Origin: Nitrosomonas sp.
Lineage (GTDB): Bacteria > Pseudomonadota > Gammaproteobacteria > Burkholderiales > Nitrosomonadaceae
NCBI GenBank assembly: GCA_016708955.1
Contig: JADJES010000014.1
Coordinates: 1 to 59,108, forward strand
Direction: 5' to 3'
Length of the DNA stretch: 59,108 nt
In this document: in pieces, positions 47,873 through 56,252 of the stretch
How the letters are laid out: every line of letters starts with the position of its first letter
How positions within the stretch are numbered: the first letter of the stretch is position 1
Program-made: the position numbers and the translations under genes
Notes under the pieces: model-generated
What the model saw: only the letters and a program-made list of their open reading frames with translations
Database searches by the model: none
What the model was told of the DNA's origin: nothing

Positions 47873-49132
47873 CTAACGCGCTTGACCGGTTTTCACAGGA
47901 TTTAATCCTATTGCGGCAATCAACATTCCAAGAACCGCCAGTCCTGAGACGATGGCAAACGCGTGTAAATAGCTGCCGGTGAGGTCCTTGACGCTGCCGG
48001 ATAGCAGTGTTCCGAGGATGGCGCCGGTGCCGTAGGCGGTAAACACCAATCCGTAATTCTGCGCATAATGCAGTTTTCCAAAGAAGATGCCGGTCGCGGT
48101 GGGTGCCAGCGCCAGCCACCCACCCAGGCACATCCACAACACGCAGAATGCAAATAAGTACAGCATGGCATTGCCTTGTCCGAAAAAGAACAGTAGTAAA
48201 GATGCACCTAGAATCATCGTGAATGAAACCATTGCGGTATGCTTCGGACCCAGCTTGTCGGTAATGGCGCCAAATAGGGGACGTCCCAAACCGTTGAATA
48301 CCGCAAACAATGAAACAGCAAGCGCTGCCGTTGCCCCGTCCAGCTTCGCTACTTCGGTGCCGGCCGGAGATGCGATGCCGATTGCCATTAACCCCGCTAA
48401 ACATCCGATTGTGTACGTAGCCCACAACGCATAGAAACTACGGGTCTTTAACATTTCTCGCCTGCTGAGGTTTAACGATGGCATTAAATCAGTGACAGCA
48501 GAAGCTGTTTTTACTCCCGGAGGTGTCCACTCAGCGGGCGGGAAACTTAATAATTGCGCTAATAGCATGAGCACAACCAGAAAAGCGATTCCTGAGTAAA
48601 GAAAGGTAGGTAGTATTCCAATATCCGGATGATCGATCATCGCTTTCATAAGCGGCGCGATTACCAATGCCGATATGCCAAAACCCATCACCGTTAAGCC
48701 AATCGCGAAGCCGCTTTTTTGCGGAAACCATTTCGCGACCACGGCAATCGGGCAGCCGTAAACGATGCCGACCCCAGCTCCACCTATTACGCCGTATAAA
48801 ATGGTCAGAACAGTAATATCCGGAGAAAAACTTGCAGCAATCCATCCTGTCCCTACCAGCAAGCCGCCAAGCATAGTCGTCTTTTTGGGGCCCCATCGTG
48901 CCACTAAACTTCCTGCAAATGGCATCGCAATCGCAAATACTGCAAGGAATACCATAAATGGGTAGCCGCTTTGGCTCGAAGATATTCCCCACAATGCTTC
49001 CAAAGGTTTTCTGAAAACACTGAATGCATAAATGGATCCAAGACAAACATTGATTAATAATCCAGTCACAACCAGTATCCATCTCCCTTGTTCCGCTTTC
49101 ATACCGAATAGTTTCAAATTCCGCACAGCCAT
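47873..49132 (-). CDS. MFS transporter of the oxalate/formate antiporter (OFA) family
   Basis: A 419-residue protein with about 12 transmembrane segments. OFA features: LLINVCLGSIYAFSVFRKPL in helix 1, the loop ARWGPKKTTMLGG, and the second-half counterpart AITDKLGPKHTAMVSFT. OFA proteins exchange small carboxylates such as oxalate and formate; the substrate here is unknown. Start ATG 49132 (MAVRNLKLF) or MKAEQG at 49102; both are possible. It may be transcribed together with the EEP gene 76 bp downstream on the same strand. Confidence 0.88.
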   Translation of the reverse strand: MAVRNLKLFGMKAEQGRWILVVTGLLINVCLGSIYAFSVFRKPLEALWGISSSQSGYPFMVFLAVFAIAMPFAGSLVARWGPKKTTMLGGLLVGTGWIAASFSPDITVLTILYGVIGGAGVGIVYGCPIAVVAKWFPQKSGFAIGLTVMGFGISALVIAPLMKAMIDHPDIGILPTFLYSGIAFLVVLMLLAQLLSFPPAEWTPPGVKTASAVTDLMPSLNLSRREMLKTRSFYALWATYTIGCLAGLMAIGIASPAGTEVAKLDGATAALAVSLFAVFNGLGRPLFGAITDKLGPKHTAMVSFTMILGASLLLFFFGQGNAMLYLFAFCVLWMCLGGWLALAPTATGIFFGKLHYAQNYGLVFTAYGTGAILGTLLSGSVKDLTGSYLHAFAIVSGLAVLGMLIAAIGLNPVKTGQAR

Positions 49133-49723
49133 TTCAGTTTTTCTCCGCCATCTTGTATTGTTATTCGCGCTTTTTCTTGCAGTGAAAGCTTTTTCGCATG
49201 ATCTTACCGTTTCTTGGCTGCTGCCGGAACTTAATCTGGATGATAGCTTTACGATAGCTGTAACAATGTATATTTGTCCGTACTCGAGGAATCGATATTT
49301 GTCATAGTGGGAGTTAAATGATATACAGCCCGATCTGAAATAGAATTGAGTTCGAATGGAGAAGATTTTCGGGGGTTGAACTTTTCGTCGTTAAAATGAA
49401 GAAAAATTGAGAAAGATAAAGCCGATTAAAATTTAACCAAATAACAATAATGACCAATTGTGAAGCTTGTGTTTGAGATCACAGACTCAACAAAAGATCC
49501 GAGTATGTCGATCATGGCCGTTATACAAAAAGGCTTACTGGTAGCGTGAAATTTGAGTGCTACAAAAATTGCACCTAGCAACGGCTGAAATTTCTCTTCC
49601 ATGCATAGGAATGCTTAGCTATGGACTTGACACCATTTTTTTAGCCCCTCCACATTTTTATTTTGTAAGTAGTAGTTTAGTGATATACGTACAATTATTG
49701 ATCGTAGCCAAGAGAGAGACTGC
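49133..49723. promoter_or_regulatory. Long divergent upstream region
   Basis: Separates the MFS gene from the BLUF-EAL gene. A plus-strand stretch at about 49130-49290 reads like a signal-peptide start (HLVLLFALFLAVKAFSHDLT, then SWLLPELNLDDSFTIAV) and may be a gene fragment, but has no convincing end. GACTTGACACCATTTTTTTA at 49622-49641 resembles the GACACC-type end motif of the RAYT repeats. The rest is AT-rich and should hold the promoters. Confidence 0.4.
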
Positions 49724-50932
49724 ATGAGTAACCTTATTCACCTGATTTATAATAGCGCCGCCACTTATCCTTTCACGGAAGAAGATTTTTCTGTCATGCT
49801 AAGAAAAGCACGTAGCAAGAATGCTTCTCTAGATATCACAGGTATGCTGCTCTACATAGAAGGTTGTTTTTTTCAGGTCCTGGAAGGACCTGAAAATGTA
49901 GTTATTGAATTGGCAGAGACAGTCCGTCAAGACCCTAGACATACTCGCATGACTACAATTATTCAAGAGCCCATTGCAAAACGTGCATTCAGCGAATGGA
50001 CCATGGGATTCACGCAAATGTCCTTGATTAATCTCGGTGATATCGAGGGATTGAATGATTTTTTTACCATCTGCAAGGTGTTGACCGATATCGATTCCGG
50101 TCGCGCAAAGAAACTGTTGACTGCATTCAAGCAAGGTCGTTGGCGTGTTAAATTATCAGTCGCGACCCAATATCAGCCGCTAGCAACACGGGCGGTCGCG
50201 AAAAAGAGAAGAGTTATTGAACCTCGACCCGCTTTTACATTTGCCTTTCAACCTATAGTCGATGCTTCCCGGCGAGCTGTTGTCGGTTATGAAGCGTTGG
50301 TGCGTGCCGATAAGACCGGAACTGCTGCGGACGTGCTACAACGCATCCAATTGGGTGAGCTCGGTGCTTTTGACGAAGATGCCCGCCGCATGGCAATTGG
50401 GTTCGCATCGAGGCTTGGTCTCGCAGGGAACCTCCATCTGAACGTATTTCCCCATTCTTGGGCAAGCGCGCCTAAGACCATTGATTCTTCACTTGAAACT
50501 GCTAAGCGATGTGGAATAGATATTACTCGAATCGTATTTGAACTCAAACATGAAGCGACTGTGAGCGACCCATGCGCTGTTAGCGAATGGTTGAGCGAAT
50601 CACGGCGCCTTGGATTGCGCATCAATATAGATGATTTTGGTTCTGGCTATGCAGGTCTCGCATTGTTGGATCATTATCAACCCGAGATGATTTCTCTCAG
50701 CATGTGGCTTGTTCGCAGCATCGAGAGTCATGGTGCCCGGCAAGCTATCTTGCGCGGTTTGGTGCAGACTTGCAGCGATCTGGGTGTGGACATTATTGCC
50801 AAGGGGGTCGAAACCATTGAAGAGTATTTTTGGTTGCGTGATGAAGGTATCGAACTCTTTCAGGGTTTTCTGTTTGCCAAGCCCGGTTTTGAATCGTTGC
50901 CGCCGCCGATGCTTCCAGCAGATATTATGTAG
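49724..50932 (+). CDS. BLUF photoreceptor fused to a degenerate EAL domain
   Basis: A 402-residue blue-light sensor. The BLUF domain (about 1-100) has Tyr9, Asn33, Gln51, Trp92 and Met94 at exactly the spacing of AppA Tyr21, Asn45, Gln63, Trp104 and Met106, so flavin binding and the light switch should work. The EAL domain (about 170-395) keeps E190 (GYEALVR), N240, E273 and D303-D304 (IDDFGSGY), but the usual K-x-D is SLS (324-326) and AEGVET is AKGVET (Lys360). These are residues needed for c-di-GMP hydrolysis in EAL enzymes, so it is probably inactive or binding-only. GAGAGAG precedes the ATG. A canonical EAL gene follows 15 bp downstream. Confidence 0.93.
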   Translation: MSNLIHLIYNSAATYPFTEEDFSVMLRKARSKNASLDITGMLLYIEGCFFQVLEGPENVVIELAETVRQDPRHTRMTTIIQEPIAKRAFSEWTMGFTQMSLINLGDIEGLNDFFTICKVLTDIDSGRAKKLLTAFKQGRWRVKLSVATQYQPLATRAVAKKRRVIEPRPAFTFAFQPIVDASRRAVVGYEALVRADKTGTAADVLQRIQLGELGAFDEDARRMAIGFASRLGLAGNLHLNVFPHSWASAPKTIDSSLETAKRCGIDITRIVFELKHEATVSDPCAVSEWLSESRRLGLRINIDDFGSGYAGLALLDHYQPEMISLSMWLVRSIESHGARQAILRGLVQTCSDLGVDIIAKGVETIEEYFWLRDEGIELFQGFLFAKPGFESLPPPMLPADIM

Positions 50933-50947
50933 GGATTATCATAAATT

Positions 50948-51661
50948 ATGGTCCTTGAATTTACTTTTGCTTACCAACCCATAGTGGATGTCGATAAGCG
51001 TGAAACGCATTCGTTTGAAGCCCTGGTTCGTGGTCCGAACAACGAACCCGCTAATTGGGTGTTAAAACAACACACCACAGCACAGTTGCGTACTTTCGAC
51101 ATGGATGCCAGGTTGCGGGCGATCAGATTAGGTGCTCAACTCGGGTTGCCTTGTCACATCAACCTCAACTTATTGCCGGATACTATGGCAGATTGTGAAG
51201 AAAAATCGAGTGTGGATGCCTTGCAGACTATGGTAGAAATGGCCGAGCAATGCGGTTTGAAGCCGGATCAACTCGTACTCGAGCTGAGTGAAACAGAGAC
51301 TATCAAGGATTTCGATTGTTTCGTGGAACGAGCCAATCAGTGCCGCAGACTCGGTGTCAAATTTGCTATTGATGATTTCGGTAGTGGTTACTCCGGTCTC
51401 AATCTGTTGGCTGAATTCCAACCGGAATCGGTCAAGTTGGACATGGTGTTGGTACGAGATATCGAGCATCGTGGACCTCGTCAAGCCATTGTCCGTGGCG
51501 TGTTACGTACTTGTGAAGATCTAGGGATCGATATTGTCGCTGAGGGAGTGGAAACCATCGCAGAGTATGAGTGGTTACGTAATGAAGGGATCTTTCTTTT
51601 TCAAGGCTATCTGTTCGCACGCCCGGCATTTGAAGCACTGCCGACAGTGACATTCCCCTAA
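50948..51661 (+). CDS. Stand-alone EAL domain, c-di-GMP phosphodiesterase
   Basis: A 237-residue protein made of one EAL domain. All catalytic residues are present: E24 (FEALVR), N74 (INLNLLP), E112 (LELSETE), D142-D143 (IDDFGSGYSG), K163 and D165 (VKLDMVLVR), E199 (AEGVET) and Q219 (FQGYLFARP). It should hydrolyse c-di-GMP to pGpG. It is clearly a relative of the EAL half of the preceding BLUF protein (similar wording such as RQAI-RG-TC-DLG-DI), suggesting duplication. The 15-bp gap implies one transcript. It has no sensor of its own, so control may come from the BLUF partner. Confidence 0.93.
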   Translation: MVLEFTFAYQPIVDVDKRETHSFEALVRGPNNEPANWVLKQHTTAQLRTFDMDARLRAIRLGAQLGLPCHINLNLLPDTMADCEEKSSVDALQTMVEMAEQCGLKPDQLVLELSETETIKDFDCFVERANQCRRLGVKFAIDDFGSGYSGLNLLAEFQPESVKLDMVLVRDIEHRGPRQAIVRGVLRTCEDLGIDIVAEGVETIAEYEWLRNEGIFLFQGYLFARPAFEALPTVTFP

Positions 51662-51711
51662 ATAGGAAGCAGTTTTCCGAAGCTGTGACGCCTGAGAGCA
51701 GCAGTCGGCGG

Positions 51712-51782
51712 GATCAGGTTGCAAATCACGAATCCAATAAAGCAAATAGAGTCAGAGCTGCGTGATTCTAGCGGTTCTACAC
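51712..51782. repeat. RAYT-type leader relic
   Basis: GGGATCAGGTTGCAAATCAC, then GAATCCAATAAAG and GTGATTCTAGCGGTTCT recall the leader and end motifs of the RAYT repeats at 15.8, 19.1 and 24.5 kb. No coding remains. Confidence 0.45.
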
Positions 51783-51790
51783 AATCCCAT

Positions 51791-52219
51791 TCAATCGTCT
51801 ATCATAAACGGATTTTGTATCAGCGATCCTTCGATTTGCTGACCGTGTTGCAAGTCTTCCGTGTATAAACGCGTGCAACCGGATTCGAGGGCTGCAGCTA
51901 CAATCAAAGCATCGTAATAACTGAAACCATAGCGTGATTGAAGATCAAGACCGCGCCGGTAAAGTGCCAAGCTGGGCATGACGCGCCATAAGGGTGCCAG
52001 AATCTGTTCCAGAAACCGCTGGGCATTTTCTGCGCTCATGGGGAATGGCAGTTTGCGCGTTACAACGTTGAGCGTCTCCTGAACAACTTGATGGCTGATA
52101 CAGGCGCTACGGGTTTCCAGCGCGCTTCGAATCAGCTGGTCTGCAATATTGCGTTTGTGTTCATCGGTTTCGTCGAACAGGTAGATGAAAATATTGGTAT
52201 CGATAAATTCACCGCTCAT
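51791..52219 (-). CDS. PIN-domain toxin of a second toxin-antitoxin pair
   Basis: A 142-residue PIN ribonuclease with Asp in FIDTNIFIYLFDE, Glu in VVQETLNVV, Asp in YDALIVAAALESG and Asp in YTEDLQHGQ. It is not similar in detail to the PIN toxin at 14.4 kb. Its start overlaps the antitoxin end by 11 bp. Confidence 0.9.
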   Translation of the reverse strand: MSGEFIDTNIFIYLFDETDEHKRNIADQLIRSALETRSACISHQVVQETLNVVTRKLPFPMSAENAQRFLEQILAPLWRVMPSLALYRRGLDLQSRYGFSYYDALIVAAALESGCTRLYTEDLQHGQQIEGSLIQNPFMIDD

Positions 52220-52433
52220 TCATTTCGTCTCGTGTGAATTTGCGGCCGCCCGTCCGTACTTGTCCACGCAATTCCTCGATCAATGCCATGGCAGACTCGG
52301 TTTGTTGCTCCTGCCGCACATAATCCGCCAGCCAGCGGCGGAATTGTTCGTTGAGTGTGGTCTGCTCGGCGCGCGCCCGTTCACGAGCCGCTTCAATCAA
52401 TTTGTCATCCGCGCTTAAGGTGATATTTTTCAT
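52209..52433 (-). CDS. Ribbon-helix-helix antitoxin
   Basis: A 74-residue protein starting MKNITLSADDKLIEAARERA, a CopG/RHH-like DNA-binding start, followed by a helical toxin-binding tail. ATG 52433 is preceded by GGGAAG; an in-frame start at 52442 is less likely. First gene of the pair with the PIN toxin. Confidence 0.85.
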   Translation of the reverse strand: MKNITLSADDKLIEAARERARAEQTTLNEQFRRWLADYVRQEQQTESAMALIEELRGQVRTGGRKFTRDEMNER

Positions 52434-52454
52434 CCGTAGCATTCTTCCCTGAAA

Positions 52455-52481
52455 TAGTGTACACGAAGATAGTGTACACTA
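52455..52481. promoter_or_regulatory. Operator repeats upstream of the PIN/RHH pair
   Basis: TAGTGTACAC at 52455-52464 and the perfect palindrome TAGTGTACACTA at 52470-52481 lie 22 bp upstream of the antitoxin start, on a 15-bp period. This fits two binding sites for the RHH antitoxin. Confidence 0.7.
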
Positions 52482-52496
52482 TTTGTGATGCATGGA

Positions 52497-53459
52497 TCAG
52501 TGATGATGCATTTGAATGGTATTCGACTGAAATTTCGGCGGGTAGTTTAACGCCTCGAGTGCTAATTCAAAGACCGGAACTCGCTTGCTTACAAGGCGAA
52601 CTTCCAGCGAATCAGACAGTGCGTTAAGGGGAGCGCCGCCTTGGTAGCTGAAACGTATTGAAATATGGTCGCCTTTGGAAACCGCAATTGGCGTGGAGAG
52701 TGGAACGATGATGTATTGGGTATGCCAATCGACGGTGCTGTGTGTCAGCATATTAATGGCCAGTATATTTTTGGTGATGAGCCGTAATGCATTGAGTTGA
52801 CCGTCTTCGGCAATGATGATTTCTCCGTCCCAGTGACAGGTTTGGCTAAAGGGTTCGGCATAAGACAGCAATTGAAATACCTCAGGATTTCCGAGGCTTT
52901 TGCTTCTTTCCTGAATTGCGCAGGGATCTTGAAATAAAATCGTGGGCGCGTAAAAACCTTCAAAATGAAAGTTTTGTTCTATCGGCTGAATGGCCTGAAT
53001 ACTGGCTTCCGGTACAAAGACAGGCAAGGGGCTGCCAAACTTTTCCCAGTAACGTTTTTTAAAGGAATCGATAACAGGCATCTGCTTTTCGCGTAACAAG
53101 CCGGTGTGCAGCATTTCACAGATCACCACATCGACCGGTTCCGGCGGCAAGTAATGCAGCGCATCAGCCTGGACAACTTCGACTTTGCCGCCATTGATAT
53201 TTTTTGCAAGAAAGCTGCGCGCTGCACTTACCAGCTCCGGGTTGCGCTCCACACAATAAACCTTCTGCGCTTTTTGTGCGGCAAAAAAGGATTGCACGCC
53301 GGTACCGCCACCCAGCTCCAGAACCTTAGCGCCGGGTTTGACCACCAGATTAATCGCTTCTCTAAAACCTTTCATGCGGAGAGTGTCATTCAACATATTG
53401 TGATGGTAATGCAGGGGAATGAATTGGCCGAGCTCCAAGCTCTCGAATTTATTTTTCAT
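52497..53459 (-). CDS. PRMT-like SAM-dependent methyltransferase
   Basis: A 320-residue protein. SAM-binding motif I is VLELGGGTGVQSFFAA, motif post-I VYCVERNPELV and motif II VEVVQADALHYL. The segment VVICEMLHTGLLREKQMPVI resembles the substrate-arginine loop of protein arginine methyltransferases, and the C-terminal beta-rich part (about 180-310) also fits the PRMT layout. Whether it methylates a protein is unproven. The upstream neighbour diverges; the operator of the PIN/RHH pair lies just after its stop. Confidence 0.82.
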   Translation of the reverse strand: MKNKFESLELGQFIPLHYHHNMLNDTLRMKGFREAINLVVKPGAKVLELGGGTGVQSFFAAQKAQKVYCVERNPELVSAARSFLAKNINGGKVEVVQADALHYLPPEPVDVVICEMLHTGLLREKQMPVIDSFKKRYWEKFGSPLPVFVPEASIQAIQPIEQNFHFEGFYAPTILFQDPCAIQERSKSLGNPEVFQLLSYAEPFSQTCHWDGEIIIAEDGQLNALRLITKNILAINMLTHSTVDWHTQYIIVPLSTPIAVSKGDHISIRFSYQGGAPLNALSDSLEVRLVSKRVPVFELALEALNYPPKFQSNTIQMHHH

Positions 53460-53806
53460 AGGGATTCCTGAATGTTTAGCGCTGCAGATTTATAATGAGT
53501 TGCTGTAAATGCTGACAGCAATGATCATGCCAGTCTGCGGAATGGCATACGTTGACTGCGTTGGCGCTTTTTTACTTGGTTTTTTTCTAGCGGATGGACG
53601 GCAAGACCGGCAAATATTGCCGAAAAAAATTGGGTTCGTGTCTGCAGCTTGGCATGCAAAATAGAAATTCCAGCAATGCATCAATAGCAAGCCAAAATTA
53701 CTTCAATAACCGATAAGCGCTCATCAGAAATACAGCGTAATATTTCAAAACATAAAACGTATTGCTTCGTTATCTTATCGCCGGTATGAACAGGAAAAAT
53801 ATTGTT
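53460..53806. other. Divergent intergenic region
   Basis: Between the methyltransferase and DUF2130 genes. A minus-strand stretch at 53490-53690 reads ICRSCRPSARKKPSKKAPTQ and might be a short protein or fragment, but neither end is convincing. Promoters for both flanking genes should be here. An in-frame ATG at 53786 gives an alternative start for the DUF2130 protein. Confidence 0.35.
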
Positions 53807-55111
53807 ATGACAGAACCAACGATTGTCTGCCCGAACTGTAAAACAGAAATCAAACTCACTGAATCATTGGCGGCGCCGCTGATTGAATCGACGCGCAGGC
53901 AATTTGAGCAAAGGCTGGCGCAAAAAGACACTGAAATCATTCAGCGCGAGCAGGCCATGCGTGAAAAAGAAAAGCAATTGACGGAAGATAAACGCAAGCT
54001 TGACGATCAGGTGGCCAGTCAAGTGGCGGAACAATTGAAAGCAGAGCGTGCTCGCGTGATTGCGGAGGAATCCAAGAAAGCCAAATTGGCCAGCGCTGCC
54101 GAGCTGGAAAACAAAGCGCGTGAACTGGCGGAATTGCAAGAGGTGCTCAAATCCCGCGACGAGAAATTGGCAGAAGCGCAAAAGGCGCAAGCTGAACTCA
54201 TCAAAAAACAGCGCGAACTCGACGATGCCAAGCGAGAACTGGAGCTCACCGTGGAAAAGCGGGTGCAAGACGGATTGATCGAAGTGCGTACACTTGCCAA
54301 GAAAGAAGCCGAGGACGAACAAAAACTCAAGGTGATGGAAAAGGAGCAGACCATTGCCGCGATGCAGAAACAGATCGAAGACCTCAAACGCAGAGCCGAG
54401 CAGGGCTCGCAGCAACTGCAAGGGGAAGTGCAGGAACTGGAGCTGGAGAACCTGCTGCGCATGAAATTTCCTTTCGATGCGATTGATCCAGTCCCCAAGG
54501 GTGAATTTGGCGGGGATGTGCTGCATCGGGTTGTCAGCACAGGCGGTCAGGCCGGAGGCACCATTTTGTGGGAATTCAAACGCACCAAGAACTGGAGTGA
54601 CGCTTGGCTGGCAAAACTGCGCGATGATCAACGCACCGCCAAGGCGGAAATCGCCGTGATCGTGAGCCAGATATTGCCGAAAGGTGTGGAAACCTTTGAA
54701 ATGGTTGAGGGCGTCTGGGTTACCCACCCGCGCGCCGCTTTGCCGGTGGCGATGATTCTGCGCCAATCCTTGCTGGAAATTTCTCTGGCACGCCAATCCT
54801 CAGAAGGCCAGCAAACCAAAACCGAAATGGTCTACCAATACCTCACCGGCCCGCGTTTTCGTCAGCGCGTGGAAGCGATCGTTGAAGCGTTTTCCACCAT
54901 GCAGGAAGACCTGGACAAAGAGCGTAAAGTAATTATGAAACAATGGGCTAAACGTGAGGAGCAGATCGAGCGCGTGATGGGGGCGACGGTCGGGATGTAT
55001 GGGGATTTGCAGGGAATTGCAGGGAAATCGTTGCAGGAGATTGAAGGGCTTGAGTTGCATTCGCTGGATTTTAAAGGTGAGGAAGGAATCGAAAGCGATG
55101 GCAAGAAATAA
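53807..55111 (+). CDS. DUF2130 coiled-coil protein
   Basis: A 434-residue protein. The start MTEPTIVCPNCKTEIKLTES includes a zinc-ribbon-like CPNC. Residues about 20-215 are a long charged coiled coil (KKAKLASAAELENKARELAE). Residues about 220-400 form the DUF2130 domain: DAIDPVPKGEFGGDVLHRVV, GGTILWEFKRTKNW, KAEIAVIVSQILPKGVETF. The core (E-F-K around WEFKRTK) recalls PD-(D/E)XK nucleases, but activity is unproven. AGGA lies 10 bp upstream of ATG 53807. Confidence 0.9.
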   Translation: MTEPTIVCPNCKTEIKLTESLAAPLIESTRRQFEQRLAQKDTEIIQREQAMREKEKQLTEDKRKLDDQVASQVAEQLKAERARVIAEESKKAKLASAAELENKARELAELQEVLKSRDEKLAEAQKAQAELIKKQRELDDAKRELELTVEKRVQDGLIEVRTLAKKEAEDEQKLKVMEKEQTIAAMQKQIEDLKRRAEQGSQQLQGEVQELELENLLRMKFPFDAIDPVPKGEFGGDVLHRVVSTGGQAGGTILWEFKRTKNWSDAWLAKLRDDQRTAKAEIAVIVSQILPKGVETFEMVEGVWVTHPRAALPVAMILRQSLLEISLARQSSEGQQTKTEMVYQYLTGPRFRQRVEAIVEAFSTMQEDLDKERKVIMKQWAKREEQIERVMGATVGMYGDLQGIAGKSLQEIEGLELHSLDFKGEEGIESDGKK

Positions 55112-55327
55112 ATATTTGTTATATTTATAAAAGTTACTGTAACTGTATTTTCCATTTGCCCGACCTCTGAATGCTTGGATTTTCGGCGCGGTACCAAGCT
55201 TCCAGCGCGCACTTTAGCCAATTCGCCCTTGCTTGATTTTCAGGGAGCTGTCTTGTGGAGAAGGGGAAGCAGTGGTGAAGTGGTGAAGTGGCGGGGCGCG
55301 CAATGCCGGGAGGGTGGAATTGCGCTA

Positions 55328-55500
55328 TCAATATTTCCACTCTTCATGCCCCAACGGCGCCTGACTCAACATCTCCCGATACTGCCGCCAATGCGGAACA
55401 TGCGTCTCTATCAGTGCTGCAAATCGCTCGTTGTGATGCCTTTCCAACAGATGCACCAACTCATGCACCACGATGTATTCCAGGCACTGCACCGGCTTCT
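55328..55500 (-). pseudogene. C-terminal fragment of YgjP/SprT-like M48-type metalloprotease
   Basis: On the minus strand the text reads KPVQCLEYIVVHELVHLLER, then HHNERFAALIETHVPHWRQY and ends GHEEWKY before a stop at 55328. HELVH is the zinc motif. The rest of the protein is missing beyond the IS66 end at 55501. Genes of this family often sit at the end of type I restriction-modification operons. Confidence 0.82.
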
Positions 55501-55574
55501 GTAAGCCTCCAACCCTTCCACATTAACATCCTGACAAATCATCGTTATCCTCAAACCTTTCACAAGGAGGAACG

Positions 55575-55865
55575 ATGTCATCATCAGAAGCACGACGAAT
55601 TCATATCGAAGCATGGCAAACCAGCGGGATGTCTCAGGCGGCTTATTGCCGGGAGCATGGTTTGAATACCAAGACGTTTAGCAATTGGGTTCGCAAGCAT
55701 CGTGCCGGTCAGGTTATTCGGTCGCCTGCGTTGGTTCCGGTCACGATCAAGCCAATGTCTATGTCGGCGAATACGATGCGTCTTCACGGCCAGGGCGATC
55801 ATGTGTTGGAGCTGCCGTCGACGGTTTCGCCGCATTGGTTGGGGGAGTTGTTGAAGTGTCTTTGA
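55575..55865 (+). CDS. tnpA: IS66 accessory protein TnpA, copy 2
   Basis: A 96-residue protein almost identical to that of copy 1, with the same helix-turn-helix and ribosome binding site. Open throughout. Confidence 0.88.
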   Translation: MSSSEARRIHIEAWQTSGMSQAAYCREHGLNTKTFSNWVRKHRAGQVIRSPALVPVTIKPMSMSANTMRLHGQGDHVLELPSTVSPHWLGELLKCL

Positions 55866-56204
55866 TTGCGAATCCGGGGAAGATTTGGTTGATGGTTGAG
55901 CCGGTGGATATGCGTCGCGGCATTGACGGGTTGTCGGTGTTGGTGGAGCAGGCGTTGCAGCGATCGCCTTGTGCGGGTTCGGCGTTTGTGTTTTGCAATC
56001 GCGCGGGCAATCGCATCAAGGTGCTGCTGTGGGACGGCACCGGCGTGTGGCTGTGCCAGAGGCGTTTGCATCGGGGACGGTTTTGTTTGGCGGCATTCCG
56101 GCGAAGGTGGCATTGTGTTGACGCAGCCGCAATGGGAGTGGTTGATTGCCGGGGTGGATTGGCATCGTTTGGGGTTGCAATCTTGCGGGATGAAATATAG
56201 CTAA
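55856..56204 (+). pseudogene. tnpB: IS66 TnpB, copy 2, one frameshift
   Basis: Starts at GTG 55856, overlapping tnpA by 10 bp. The frame is normal to RRLHRGRF, then an extra base in GGTTTTG shifts it; the other frame gives EGGIVLTQPQWEWLIAGVDW and the normal end at 56204. Confidence 0.85.
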
Positions 56205-56252
56205 AGCCAATATTGACGCCATTTCTCATGGTTTTTGCGGTATAATAACGCC

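Noticed and set aside
49032..49307. Plus-strand frame with a signal-like segment
   Set aside because: Its first third overlaps the MFS gene and the rest ends without a recognisable domain; kept only as a remark in the intergenic entry.
53864..54796. Long open frame on the minus strand (310 codons)
   Set aside because: It lies wholly inside the DUF2130 gene and is a mirror of its coiled-coil codons; the sequence is Phe/Leu/Gln-rich without domains.
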